A stretch of DNA of 64,000 bases, taken from Halalkalibacter sp. APA_J-10(15) (lineage in GTDB: Bacteria; Bacillota; Bacilli; Bacillales; Bacillaceae_D). How positions within the stretch are numbered: the stretch's first letter is position 1; each line of letters opens with the position of its first letter. This document shows, piece by piece, positions 31,272-40,260 of this stretch. The notes below the pieces were generated by a model, which worked only from the letters and a program-made list of their open reading frames with translations, was not told the origin of the DNA and did no database searches. Made by a program: the position numbers and the translations under genes. The stretch lies in the NCBI RefSeq assembly GCF_023017105.1, contig NZ_JALKEV010000013.1:62001-126000 (forward strand), in the 5' to 3' direction.

Positions 31272-31294
31272 ATGCCCACTTAAGGTAACATTCC
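31268..31294 (-). promoter_or_regulatory. RAT antiterminator site (second), LicT target
   Basis: The minus strand reads GGAATGTTAC..., then GGGCATAACC, the imperfect ribonucleic antiterminator pattern of the BglG/LicT family. It overlaps the terminator at 31215-31271. It differs from RAT 1 at several inner positions. Confidence 0.85.
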
Positions 31295-31387
31295 TTAGGT
31301 ATTATTTGTTAACTTTGTCATTTTATTATAATTCAAGAGAAATAGTTTGTCAACGCTTCCTTCGACAAAAATTTATGTTTTTCGATT

Positions 31388-32245
31388 TTATTCTGACTGC
31401 TGGTATTCATGCCGCTTCGTCACGCGATGAATATGCACCGTCAAATACGTTTGTTCATCTTTAGAAATCGACCAGCTATAGCTTTTCTCTAAATACGTTT
31501 TAATCTTTTTACTACATTGAAAAGCTTCAGGATATTTCCGATTTAATTGATCATATAAGAAATGATCTCCAGTATCCTCTACTCGCTCCTTCCGAATAAA
31601 CCTCATCGCGAAGAAACGAAGGTGAGTGAGAAAACGTTCAAAGTTAATCGTCGATTCATCCAGCTCCATTTTGAAATGATATTTAACAATATTTAAGACA
31701 TTATTGACCATTTCTGTCACTTGAACAGCCATGTCCATGTTTTCACCAGAAATTTGGCTATTTACTAAATGCAACGCAATGGATGCGGCCTCATCAGCGG
31801 TCAGCTTTACACCCACTTCTTCCTCAATAATATGAAGGGCATGCTGCGCTACCTCATATTCAAGCTTATAATATTTACGAATTTCCCATAAGAGGGCGTT
31901 TTTTAGTTCAATTCCTTGTTCATGACGACTAATGGCGAAGCTAATATGATCGGTTAAGGCAACATACAAATAGTCATCTAATTTGTACGGGAGCTGTGAT
32001 TTCGCATAGTCTAAAATTTTGGAAGAAATATTTAAATATACTTCAGATGTATCACGAAGCAACGTCGCGAGCTTCTCTGATATTCCTAGACTTTCCAATA
32101 TAAAGGTCTTTTCTATTTTTTCTGTCTCAACTGGTTGTCCCACTTTCTTCTGAAACGCAAGACCTTTCCCCATAATAACAAGCTCTTGATTGTGTTCATT
32201 ATTCGCGACAACAACATTATTATTAAGTACCTTTTTAATTTCCAA
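31388..32245 (-). CDS. licT: LicT/BglG-family transcription antiterminator
   Basis: 285-aa RNA-binding antiterminator. CAT RNA-binding domain residues 1 to about 55 (IKKVLNNNVVVANNEHNQELVIMGKGLAFQKKVG), then PRD1 (about 65-170) and PRD2 (about 175-280), with conserved His residues (ISRHEQG, LHLVNSQ, YLTVHIHRV) as phosphorylation sites. Active without EIIB phosphorylation and after HPr phosphorylation in known homologues. Start is TTG at 32245, seven nt after GGGGGG. First gene of the beta-glucoside operon, with its own RAT upstream, hence autoregulated. Confidence 0.94.
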   Translation of the reverse strand: MEIKKVLNNNVVVANNEHNQELVIMGKGLAFQKKVGQPVETEKIEKTFILESLGISEKLATLLRDTSEVYLNISSKILDYAKSQLPYKLDDYLYVALTDHISFAISRHEQGIELKNALLWEIRKYYKLEYEVAQHALHIIEEEVGVKLTADEAASIALHLVNSQISGENMDMAVQVTEMVNNVLNIVKYHFKMELDESTINFERFLTHLRFFAMRFIRKERVEDTGDHFLYDQLNRKYPEAFQCSKKIKTYLEKSYSWSISKDEQTYLTVHIHRVTKRHEYQQSE

Positions 32246-32378
32246 CGATGTTCCCCCCCTTGCCCTTTATCATTCTGTACGCATTACAATCATCATATCC
32301 TCTACTTAATCGCAACCACTCCATTTCATTATAAACGCACGACCGTCGTTTATTCACTCGAGTTGACGTTAGGGTATT

Positions 32379-32436
32379 AAAAAAACCTAAATTTGTATAC
32401 AGAAATCCACTAGGATCTCTATGCAAACTTAGGTTT
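32379..32436 (-). terminator. Conditional terminator upstream of licT
   Basis: The minus strand AAAACCTAAGTTTGCATA.. pairs with ..TGTATACAAATTTAGGTTTT and ends in a T-run at 32379-32385. The left arm overlaps RAT 1. Confidence 0.88.
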
Positions 32437-32459
32437 TGCCTGCCGAGCAGTAACAATCC
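32432..32459 (-). promoter_or_regulatory. RAT antiterminator site (first), upstream of licT
   Basis: Minus-strand GGATTGTTACTGCTCGGCAG plus GCAAAACC is a near-consensus LicT RAT of 28 nt. Binding blocks the overlapping terminator 32379-32436. Confidence 0.92.
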
Positions 32460-32477
32460 TTATGTCATTCGTATAAA

Positions 32478-32491
32478 TGTAATCGTTTTCT
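32478..32491 (-). promoter_or_regulatory. Candidate cre site upstream of licT operon
   Basis: The minus strand reads AGAAAACGATTACA, close to the CcpA consensus TGNAANCGNNNNCA (one end base off). It lies about 20 nt ahead of RAT 1, where it could impose glucose repression on the beta-glucoside operon. A TTGACA further up (near 32533-32538) suggests the promoter region. Confidence 0.6.
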
Positions 32492-32730
32492 TTATTGATC
32501 TTATTTTATTTTTAACATAGTTAGTTGATCGTTGTCAAGATGGAGTGGGAGGAAAGTCATGATAGGAACTGTGGAATGATACGAATTCAAACAGACAAAA
32601 AAGAATGGACTAATTAGTTCAGGGGGGAGGTTGGGCAAGATTACGTTGGAAGCGATTTACATGGCGATCATCAAACAACGAATGAAGCCGTTGCTACTCA
32701 AATGAAAGTCACTGAAATAGTCGATTTGTC

Positions 32731-32773
32731 GAGAGCACATAAAAAGTTTGGTTTCAAACTTTTTTGTGCCCTC
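32731..32773. terminator. Hairpin downstream of the alcohol dehydrogenase gene
   Basis: GAG-GCACA-AAAAAGTTTG and CAAACTTTTTTGTGC-CTC pair around GTTT. With the smaller hairpin at 32806-32832 it ends the dehydrogenase transcript. The rest of 32500-32730 has no intact gene; a short stop-bounded reading frame at 32627-32790 is noted under findings. Confidence 0.65.
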
Positions 32774-32805
32774 AAAAAACCTACAAAGCTATAAAGACTA
32801 GTTAT

Positions 32806-32832
32806 TCCATCTACATTTTGGGATGGAATACC
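32806..32832. terminator. Small hairpin at the dehydrogenase stop
   Basis: TATTCCATC and GATGGAATA flank a 9-nt loop, 5 nt beyond the stop codon. No T-run, so its effect on termination is uncertain. Confidence 0.5.
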
Positions 32833-32836
32833 AGAT

Positions 32837-33877
32837 TTAAATAGTGCTAGTGTCGATGACAAATCGGTATTTCACATCTGAAGCTAACACTCTTTCGTAA
32901 GCTTCATCAATTTGATCAGCCGAGATCACTTCAATTTTAGGAACAATGGTATGTTCAGAACAGAAATTTAACATCTCCTGTGTTTCTCTGATCCCTCCAA
33001 TCATCGAACCTGCAAATGAACGTCGGTGACCAATAAGTGAAAACACATTTACTGACAAATGATCTGCAGGTGCCCCAACATTCACTAGTGTTCCATCTAA
33101 CACGAGCAAAGAGAAATAGACATTAATATCAATTTTCGCGCTTACCGTATTAATGATTAAATCAAAAGTACCAGCGAGCTTCTCAAATGTCTTCGGATCA
33201 CTAGTAGCATAATAATGATCAGCCCCAAACTGTCGTCCATCATCTTTTTTATTTAATGTTTGGGACAGAACCGTAACCTCGGCACCCATGGCGTGTGCGA
33301 TCATGACGGCTATATGACCAAGTCCTCCCATACCAACAACTGCTACTTTTTTACCTGGACCAGCATTCCAATGATTTAAAGGCGAATAAGTTGTAATACC
33401 CGCACAAAGTAAGGGAGCTGCAACATCAAGTCCAATATTATCTGGGATTCTAACTACAAAACCCTCTGTTACGACAATGTGAGTAGAATAACCACCTTGA
33501 GTAGGCTCACCATATTTGTCAACACCGGCATAAGTAGGGATATTTCCTTTTAAGCAATATTGTTCCTCTCCTTTACGGCAGTTCTCACATTCTCCGCATG
33601 AGTCAACCATACAACCGACTCCAACACGGTCTCCTATTTCATACTTTGTAACATCAGGGCCTACAGCCGTAACAATTCCTGAAATCTCATGTCCCGGCAC
33701 AAGAGGGTAGTTTACTGGTCCCCAATCGCCGTGAGCAGTATGAATGTCAGAATGACAAATACCTGCATACTTAATTTCAATTAGAACATCGTCAGAATCA
33801 AGCTCTCGTCGTTTAATTTCTGCAAAGCGAAATGGTTTATCAGGTCCATCAATCGCGCGTGCTTTAGCCGTTATCAT
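32837..33877 (-). CDS. adhA: Zinc-dependent alcohol dehydrogenase (AdhA-like)
   Basis: 346-aa medium-chain dehydrogenase/reductase that interconverts aldehydes and alcohols using NAD(P)H. Catalytic zinc ligands are in [17 protein letters not shown] and VPGHEISG. The structural zinc Cys cluster is [15 protein letters not shown]. The Rossmann motif is [19 protein letters not shown]. Start ATG after GGAGGG. It is divergent from a MerR/AdhR-like gene, as with the B. subtilis AdhR-controlled aldehyde stress genes, where the response is to formaldehyde or methylglyoxal. Function by analogy. Confidence 0.88.
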   Translation of the reverse strand: MITAKARAIDGPDKPFRFAEIKRRELDSDDVLIEIKYAGICHSDIHTAHGDWGPVNYPLVPGHEISGIVTAVGPDVTKYEIGDRVGVGCMVDSCGECENCRKGEEQYCLKGNIPTYAGVDKYGEPTQGGYSTHIVVTEGFVVRIPDNIGLDVAAPLLCAGITTYSPLNHWNAGPGKKVAVVGMGGLGHIAVMIAHAMGAEVTVLSQTLNKKDDGRQFGADHYYATSDPKTFEKLAGTFDLIINTVSAKIDINVYFSLLVLDGTLVNVGAPADHLSVNVFSLIGHRRSFAGSMIGGIRETQEMLNFCSEHTIVPKIEVISADQIDEAYERVLASDVKYRFVIDTSTI

Positions 33878-34002
33878 ATGAATCCCTCCAATAATATTTT
33901 ATGAGCAAAAGAGTTCAATTAAGTAGCAAAGAAATGAAAAGCTATTGTTAAAAAACTCCATTCATCTCTATCGCAATTTTGCTCTTGACAAAAACGATAA
34001 TC

Positions 34003-34020
34003 CCTATAGTTAACTCTAGG
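34003..34020. promoter_or_regulatory. MerR-type operator in the adhA promoter
   Basis: CCTATAGTTAACTCTAGG is an 18-bp near-perfect palindrome centred on GTTAAC. On the adhA strand it lies directly after TTGACC (34019-34024) and before a -10-like TATCGT near 33994-33999, a long spacer of about 19 bp as in MerR-activated promoters. A related dyad centred on GTTAAC at 34131-34136 lies downstream of the adhR promoter. Confidence 0.7.
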
Positions 34021-34084
34021 TCAAGTAATTCATTTGTATTTTTTCATGATAGTCCTCAAACTTCATCGCCTTTCTAGAATTTCT

Positions 34085-34113
34085 TTGACATGGAACTGGC
34101 AAGCTAGTAGAAT
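34085..34113 (+). promoter_or_regulatory. Promoter of the adhR-like gene
   Basis: TTGACA (34085-34090), a 17-nt spacer and TAGAAT (34108-34113), near consensus. The GTTAAC-centred dyad lies around +10 to +25, where a bound regulator could act as a roadblock. Confidence 0.7.
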
Positions 34114-34168
34114 CCCTTTTAATATATAGAGTTAACTTAAGATAGAAACTGTTAAGAATAGGAGCCAA

Positions 34169-34579
34169 ATGATGATAACATATTCTATTAGCGAAGTCTC
34201 AAAAGAATTAAACCTTACCGTATATACTTTACGCTACTATGACAAAGAAGGGCTTCTGCCTTTTGTAGAACGAACAGCAAGCGGGGCACGGTTATTTAAG
34301 GATTCAGATATAAGCGCATTAAAGATCATTGAATGTTTAAAATCCACCGGAATGCCAATTAAGGAGATTAAACATTTTATTGATTGGTGTTCTACAGGTG
34401 ATTCCACCTTACAGAAAAGGTATGATATGTTTTTAGAACGGAAAGCAATTGTAGAAGCACAAATGAAAGAGCTAGCAGAAACGATGAAACTCATCGAGCA
34501 TAAATGTTCATATTACAAAAGTGCTCTAGACGCTGGTACGGAAGATATTCATAAAATAGAGATTCCTACTACTAATTAA
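34169..34579 (+). CDS. adhR: MerR-family regulator (AdhR/NmlR-like)
   Basis: 136-aa regulator (starts at 34169, or the adjacent ATG 34172, after AGGAG). N-terminal winged HTH: YSISEVSKELNLTVYTLRYYDKEGLLP. The linker helix contains KIIECLKSTGMPIKEIK; the Cys at about residue 56 matches the conserved Cys of AdhR/NmlR proteins that senses aldehydes or nitrosative stress. Two more Cys at about 74 and 113. Divergent from adhA and separated by 291 bp with two GTTAAC-centred dyads, so it probably activates adhA and controls itself. Confidence 0.87.
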   Translation: MMITYSISEVSKELNLTVYTLRYYDKEGLLPFVERTASGARLFKDSDISALKIIECLKSTGMPIKEIKHFIDWCSTGDSTLQKRYDMFLERKAIVEAQMKELAETMKLIEHKCSYYKSALDAGTEDIHKIEIPTTN

Positions 34580-34851
34580 CAGGACATAAGAAAATCGCGA
34601 TAGCGTCTTTTCTTTAAAGGAGCGTGGAGCTATTACAGCGGTTTTCAGTTTTTCTGAAAATGAGATTTTTTCAGAAAAACATGTAATGACGGAGCCATAT
34701 AAGCCGAAATAGAGGCATGGGGGGAACCATAACGACATGAAGTTAATTAACTTTTGAAAGGGGTTTTGTTATGAATACAAATCATTTTCTAGATGAATTA
34801 AATAATTGTTGGTGGGGTACCAGCAAAGAAGCTGAAAGGAATTTCTCACAC

Positions 34852-34892
34852 AAAAAAAGAGTGCGTCTTTATTACGTAAAGTGCGCACCCTC
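34852..34892 (-). terminator. Terminator of the rhamnosidase operon
   Basis: GGGTGCG..CGCACTC with a 17-nt loop, followed by seven T residues on the minus strand, 19 nt after the GH78 stop. The rest of the gap 34580-34851 holds an inverted repeat GTTTTTCTGAA / TTCAGAAAAAC (34648-34680) and a doubtful short reading frame starting at 34771 behind GAAAGGGG. Confidence 0.8.
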
Positions 34893-34910
34893 AATTCAAA
34901 TAAAAAATCC

Positions 34911-37814
34911 TCACTCACTCTTAATCCGAACAAACTTTAATCTCTCATCTAAATTCTTCAGCCTTTCTTTATTAACATGTGCTGCAGTGATAGGAAGTTC
35001 TTTCAAATCTGAAAAAGCATTCTCTCTATATTGATGAATAAGTGGATTGTGCTCAAATTCAGGAAATATAGAAAAAACTAGCTGTTGAGTCTCATCATTA
35101 TCAAGCAATTCCCTTAGCTTACAATTCGTATGATAAGGGTAGATTAAGCGACGAGCACAGACAATCATCTCATATGTCCCCATTTCTAAACCTTCTATCA
35201 TTACATGATCATCAAAGGCAACTAGAGAGGCCGATTCCTTCGTTAACGCTTTGCCAATTACTCTTTTGATCTCACCCTTTTGAAATGGCAAAATAACTGT
35301 AGCTGAACAATCAAATGGAACAGTACAAGTGAATTTCATTTGATCGCCTTTAAGCATTTCCCAACCACTTTCAATGAAGCCAGAAGCTGAAGCTAGCTTG
35401 GCCTTTGCATATGAAAGTCTAGCATCAGGCTTAGGAGTAAATACAATTTTACGAAATCCAGGTTCCGTTTCTACTGGGTTAATCCCGCACATATAACGAT
35501 ACATCCAATCAACGATCGACCCATACGCATAATGATTTAAGGAATTCATCCCTGTACCACTAATCTGGCCATCTGATAACACGGAATTCCATCGTTCCCA
35601 GATCGTTGTTGCCCCTAGCTTCACCGCATATAACCAGCTTGGATAATCTTCATTTAAGAGTAATGTATAAGCATAATCTGAAGCACCATTTCCCGATAAT
35701 GTTAAGCAGCTATATGGTGTACCAACAAATCCTGTATTCAGATGCATTTGATCCTGACCTAATTTATGTTTTAAATCATGTATAATTCGCTCTCGATAGT
35801 CAGTAGGAACAAGATCCATATATAAAGCAACAATCATCGCCGTTTGAGTTTGAAGAGCACTACGAGCATTAGGTGTGAAATATTCATTGACAATCGCTTC
35901 CTTCACTTCATTGGACAATTGTTCATATTCTTTTTCCAGCTCTACTTCACCTAATACAGCGGCCGCCTTAGAGACTATTGACGCGGAATAACTATAATAA
36001 GCTGAAGCAATGTAGAAAGGATCCGTCCCTCCCATCACTCCATCTGGCTCCGGACCATCTAATGCTAACCAATCACCAAAATGAAATCCTTTTCTCCATA
36101 ATCTTGTGGAACCTGTTCCTTCATCCTCCTTTTTGATAAAGTCAACCCACGCTTTCATCATTGGAAATTGTCTTTTTAATAGCTCTTTGTCACCATAATG
36201 AAGATAGACGGTCCACGGAATAATTGTTGCCGCATCTCCCCAAGCAGAAGAACCACTTCCAGTGACAAACCCTGGATCATTTTCTGGCTTGATCATCGGT
36301 ACTATGAAAGGAACTGAGCCTCCTAACCTTTTTTGTTCTTCTTCAATATCTATTAAATATTTTGTAAAGAAAGCAGGTGAATACATATTAAAGCACGCGG
36401 TAGAACTAAATATTTGCGCATCCCCTGTCCAACCCATACGTTCATCACGTTGCGGACAATCAGTTGGTATATCTAAAAAATTGCCTTTTTGTCCCCATTT
36501 TGCATTTTTAAACAATTGATTGACAAGTCGATTGGATGTTTCAATTGAACCGATTTCCTCTATATCACTATATACAGCACAACCAACAAAATCTTCAGGC
36601 TGAATCATTTCACCAAATCCCGTTAATTTGACATAACGGAAGCCATAGTATGTGAAATACGGTTGTACTTCACGTACATCCCCTTTAGAAATGTATACAT
36701 ACTCTGCCTTAGCTGTTCGTAAATTTTCACGATAAAAGCAACCATTTTGAAGTATTTCGCCATATTCAAGCTTTAGTTCATGACCATGTGGCTTATCGAC
36801 CTTAAACCGTACCCATCCAGTCATATTTTGACCAAAATCAAGAACGGTTTCCCCGGCAGGAGTATGTATGATTTCAATCGGTGTTCTTTCTTCTTTGATT
36901 TGAATCGGTAAACTAAAACGTTCTCTTAGCTCTCCTACTTCAGGCTCCATTTCCTTCATCAGCTTCCAATCAGATTGAGCTTCTACTAACACGGAAGACC
37001 ATCCTTTGGTTTCTTTTGTAGCGTCATACGTTTCACCATCATATATATTACTAAACAGAATCGGGGAAGGCCTACATTGCCAATCTTGATTTGAATGAAT
37101 GACCGTTTCAGTACCGTCAGAATGGGTAACAAATAACTCAGCTAAAAGAGCGAAATGGTCACCATATAATTGTTCATATCCACCATCAAAACCGAACCTT
37201 CCTTTATACCAACCATCGCCTAATAACACACCAATCGAGTTGTTCCCACTCTGAAGGAGTTTAGTTATGTCATATGTCTGGTACTGCAACCAATAGTCAT
37301 ATGAATGGAAGCCAGGAGATAAATATTCATCCCCGACCTTTTCACCATTGACCTCTAAATGATATAAGCCTAATCCACAAATATAGATTCTTGCAGATTC
37401 CACATTTTTTGAAAGGGTAAATTCTTTACGGATTAACAGATGAGTATCACTGTTAAGAGAAGGAGCAATCCATTTCGCTCGCCACTCTTCATCTAGTTTT
37501 CCGGTTTCAAACCATTTTACAGCACTCGTGATGTGACCTTCTTTGTTACCCCAAACTGTCACACGCCAGAAGTAACGTGTACGTGGCATTAATGAGAGAT
37601 CTGGAGTATACCCTAAACTACTAATGTCATTGCGTATGCCACTATCGTAAACCACTTCATCAAACGACAGATCTAAAGCAATTTCTACTTGAGCATTCTT
37701 TTGATAATTCGATTCCCCCATCGTCTCTTCTGTTACCCAAGAAAGTCTTAACGGACTTAGATCATAACCTAAAGGTTCATCGATATGATTCACTCTCATC
37801 TTTGTAATATGCAT
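34911..37814 (-). CDS. GH78 alpha-L-rhamnosidase
   Basis: 967-aa cytoplasmic (no signal peptide) glycoside hydrolase that removes alpha-L-rhamnose. N-terminal beta-sandwich domains with RYFWRVTVWG and YLSPGFHSYDYWLQYQTYDI lead to the (alpha/alpha)6 catalytic domain. It carries the GH78 signature DCPQRDERMGWTGDAQ (about 445-460), with general-acid Glu, and ATTIWERWNS (about 735-745), with the catalytic base. The start at 37814 (MHITKMRV) has AAAGGTG upstream. Last gene of the sugar-ABC/GH3/pgmB operon, so it probably acts on imported rhamnosides. Confidence 0.92.
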   Translation of the reverse strand: MHITKMRVNHIDEPLGYDLSPLRLSWVTEETMGESNYQKNAQVEIALDLSFDEVVYDSGIRNDISSLGYTPDLSLMPRTRYFWRVTVWGNKEGHITSAVKWFETGKLDEEWRAKWIAPSLNSDTHLLIRKEFTLSKNVESARIYICGLGLYHLEVNGEKVGDEYLSPGFHSYDYWLQYQTYDITKLLQSGNNSIGVLLGDGWYKGRFGFDGGYEQLYGDHFALLAELFVTHSDGTETVIHSNQDWQCRPSPILFSNIYDGETYDATKETKGWSSVLVEAQSDWKLMKEMEPEVGELRERFSLPIQIKEERTPIEIIHTPAGETVLDFGQNMTGWVRFKVDKPHGHELKLEYGEILQNGCFYRENLRTAKAEYVYISKGDVREVQPYFTYYGFRYVKLTGFGEMIQPEDFVGCAVYSDIEEIGSIETSNRLVNQLFKNAKWGQKGNFLDIPTDCPQRDERMGWTGDAQIFSSTACFNMYSPAFFTKYLIDIEEEQKRLGGSVPFIVPMIKPENDPGFVTGSGSSAWGDAATIIPWTVYLHYGDKELLKRQFPMMKAWVDFIKKEDEGTGSTRLWRKGFHFGDWLALDGPEPDGVMGGTDPFYIASAYYSYSASIVSKAAAVLGEVELEKEYEQLSNEVKEAIVNEYFTPNARSALQTQTAMIVALYMDLVPTDYRERIIHDLKHKLGQDQMHLNTGFVGTPYSCLTLSGNGASDYAYTLLLNEDYPSWLYAVKLGATTIWERWNSVLSDGQISGTGMNSLNHYAYGSIVDWMYRYMCGINPVETEPGFRKIVFTPKPDARLSYAKAKLASASGFIESGWEMLKGDQMKFTCTVPFDCSATVILPFQKGEIKRVIGKALTKESASLVAFDDHVMIEGLEMGTYEMIVCARRLIYPYHTNCKLRELLDNDETQQLVFSIFPEFEHNPLIHQYRENAFSDLKELPITAAHVNKERLKNLDERLKFVRIKSE

Positions 37815-37865
37815 TTTTGCACACCTTTCTTCAGTCAATCATTTCTTCAATTCATTACACTATAA

Positions 37866-38504
37866 TTAAATGATGTCTAAAATCTCATCAATTGTTTCAA
37901 TTTGATAATCGGCTTCATCTGTCAAAGCAGCATGTCCAATAGCTACACAAGCCATTCCCGCTGATTTCGCTGCTCTAACTCCAGTAAGAGCGTCTTCAAT
38001 CACTATACAATTTCCTGGGTCTTCTACAATGTACTCAGCCGCTTTTAGAAACACTTCTGGATTTGGTTTTGATTGAGTGATATTATTACCATCTGAAATG
38101 GCATCAAAAAAAGATGTTAATTTCAAACGATCTAAAATATACTGAGCATTTTTACTAGAAGAGCCAATTGCTAATTTAAATCCTCTTTCTTTCAATTTCG
38201 TTAATGTTACGATCACACGTTGATCTACGATTTCTTTATTTAACTTTTGTAATGATTGCACATAATATCGGTTCTTCTCCTCGGCTAATAATTGCTTTTC
38301 AGATTCCGAAAGCTGAACATCTTCTTGTTCTAATATTATGTTTAAACTTTCTAATCTCGATACACCACGTAAACGATGATTAACCTGTTCATCAAATGCA
38401 ATATTGAGATTGTTTGTTACTTTTTTCCAAGCCTCATAATGATAATGATCCGTGGAAATAAGTACACCATCTAAATCAAATATAACAGCTTTAACTTTTG
38501 GCAT
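37866..38504 (-). CDS. pgmB: Beta-phosphoglucomutase
   Basis: 212-aa HAD-superfamily mutase converting beta-glucose 1-phosphate to glucose 6-phosphate. Nucleophile and acid/base Asp are in FDLDGVLIS. Subfamily-specific signatures: YHYEAWKKVTNN, RLRGVSRLESLNIIL, IGSSSKNAQYILDRL, SDGNNITQSKPNPEVFLKAAE and the metal-binding VIEDALTGVRAAKSAGM. The start at 38504 after GGGGGGAG; 13 nt beyond the GH3 stop. Such mutases normally serve a sugar phosphorylase. No GH65 or GH94 phosphorylase is in the operon, which draws attention to the GH3 enzyme. Confidence 0.92.
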   Translation of the reverse strand: MPKVKAVIFDLDGVLISTDHYHYEAWKKVTNNLNIAFDEQVNHRLRGVSRLESLNIILEQEDVQLSESEKQLLAEEKNRYYVQSLQKLNKEIVDQRVIVTLTKLKERGFKLAIGSSSKNAQYILDRLKLTSFFDAISDGNNITQSKPNPEVFLKAAEYIVEDPGNCIVIEDALTGVRAAKSAGMACVAIGHAALTDEADYQIETIDEILDII

Positions 38505-38517
38505 CGTTCTCTCCCCC

Positions 38518-40236
38518 CTATAACCTCGTATCCCATTTACCACAGAACGGATCAACTGGATTTATACCTTCAAATGAGCTTAAACCTTCTAATTTATTGA
38601 TTAAACTAGCGAGAACAACCTCTGATGAGCCATACGTATTGATATACGTTCGAACTCTAGGTACATCTAACAAGTGATATGGATTTTCTAATGAAATGAA
38701 AATCGTCGGAGTATCATTCATATAAATCGGTACATTGACACCCATTGGTTCATCCCATTCAATTCTAATAATCGTTTGATTACTCTTTGTTGCCATATTC
38801 GCAACATAAATAATTAAATCATACTTATCGACAATATCATGATAGGGTTGTAGCATTCCTTCAAAGCCTGGTTTCGGTTTGAATTTATCAACCTCGTACC
38901 CTCTATCTTTAAGATGATCAATAAAATGATTCACAGCTCCCTCATTCGCTCCAAAACCCATCGTCCCTAATTCCGTCTCAATTCCATAGACAAGAACTTT
39001 TTTATACCTTTGCTGATTAATTGGTAGGACACCTTTCTCTTCTTTGACTAGAGTAATGGCCTTGTCTGCACATTCCTTTTCCCATTGAAGATGTTCGTTG
39101 CACCTAAGTACACGGTTAACTTCCTCTTTCTTAGGAATTAACTCGTTTGCATCTAATTTTTTATGCAATTTCAATGAAGCTTTCAATGCGAGAATTTTTG
39201 TAACGGCCTCATGTAGGCGTTCTTTAGAAATAATCCCAGTTTCATAGCCTTCCTTCATATAACTGAAATCTTCTTCAATATTCTTCGTAAATAAAAACAT
39301 ATCACAGCCTGCGGCGACCGCCTGTGGGACAGCTTGTTTTCTACTTAACGGAATGAGCATCCCAGCCATTGTCGTAGAATCTGTAATGACAAGTCCATTG
39401 AACCCAAGCTTTTCTTTCAAAAGGTTCGTGACTAATTCATAGCTTAAGCTTGCAGGTAATATGTCTTCATCTGAAAGGTCCTTATTAAAAAATCGGCTAT
39501 ATGCAGGTTGTAAAATATGACCAACCATCACTGTTTTGGCACCAGCATCAATCGCTTCTTGATACGCATGACCAAAAGTCAAATCCCATTGCTCACAACT
39601 TAAATCATTTACTGAGCTAACAAGGTGCTGATCACGTTCGTCTACTCCATCACCAGGAAAATGCTTAATCGAAGCTGCTACTCCTTTTCCCTGTATCGCT
39701 TCAACATACGCTTTTCCCATCTTTGACACTTTTTCTGGATCCGAACCGAACGTACGCGTGTTTGTAATTGGATTTCTGAAATTAAAGTCAATATCGATAA
39801 TAGGAGAAAACGCCCAATTAATTCCAAGAGCACTCCCTTCATTTCCACATACTTCACCAAGCCTCGTTGCCATCTCAACATTATCGGTCGCAGCAACTTG
39901 TAACTGACTCCCTAATCTTGTTCCATCTGTGCAAACTCCATTACCTCCAGCCTCCAAATTAGCTGCAATAAGCATCGGGATCTTCGAATTGGCTTGTAGT
40001 CCAGAAACAGTCGAAATGACTTCTTCTTTTGACATTGTCCTGCACATCACACCACCAACTTTCAAATGGCGTGATAAATATTTTAAATATTCTTCATCAC
40101 TTGAATAAGCAATTAAACAAAATAACTGGCTTATCTTTTCATCTAACGTCATAGACTCTAATGTCTTTTCAACCCATTTCATATCACTTTCTGATAAATA
40201 GAAAGGCTTTTGGGATAACTGCTCTTTGTTAATCAT
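38518..40236 (-). CDS. GH3 enzyme with NagZ-type Asp-His dyad
   Basis: 572-aa cytoplasmic GH3 protein of (beta/alpha)8 plus alpha/beta-sandwich layout. Glycone-binding KHFPGDG is at 191-197. The nucleophile is D286 in GLVITDSTTM. Instead of the usual Glu acid/base of beta-glucosidases, residues D202-Q203-H204 reproduce the Asp-x-His dyad of NagZ-like GH3 enzymes, some of which are reported to be phosphorylases. Start 40236 (MINKEQLSQK). It is 24 nt after a permease gene and 13 nt before pgmB. Could be a beta-hexosaminidase, beta-glucosidase or a retaining phosphorylase; the substrate is not fixed by sequence. Confidence 0.88.
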   Translation of the reverse strand: MINKEQLSQKPFYLSESDMKWVEKTLESMTLDEKISQLFCLIAYSSDEEYLKYLSRHLKVGGVMCRTMSKEEVISTVSGLQANSKIPMLIAANLEAGGNGVCTDGTRLGSQLQVAATDNVEMATRLGEVCGNEGSALGINWAFSPIIDIDFNFRNPITNTRTFGSDPEKVSKMGKAYVEAIQGKGVAASIKHFPGDGVDERDQHLVSSVNDLSCEQWDLTFGHAYQEAIDAGAKTVMVGHILQPAYSRFFNKDLSDEDILPASLSYELVTNLLKEKLGFNGLVITDSTTMAGMLIPLSRKQAVPQAVAAGCDMFLFTKNIEEDFSYMKEGYETGIISKERLHEAVTKILALKASLKLHKKLDANELIPKKEEVNRVLRCNEHLQWEKECADKAITLVKEEKGVLPINQQRYKKVLVYGIETELGTMGFGANEGAVNHFIDHLKDRGYEVDKFKPKPGFEGMLQPYHDIVDKYDLIIYVANMATKSNQTIIRIEWDEPMGVNVPIYMNDTPTIFISLENPYHLLDVPRVRTYINTYGSSEVVLASLINKLEGLSSFEGINPVDPFCGKWDTRL

Positions 40237-40260
40237 AGTAACCACCCTATATGTCACATA

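Noticed and set aside
32235-32456. Minus-strand frame ahead of licT
   Set aside because: It covers RAT 1 and its terminator; regulatory RNA explains the sequence better.
34771-35034. Plus-strand 87-codon frame with GAAAGGGG before it
   Set aside because: It runs through the terminator and into the antisense of the rhamnosidase; only the first 25 or so codons could be a remnant. Not annotated.
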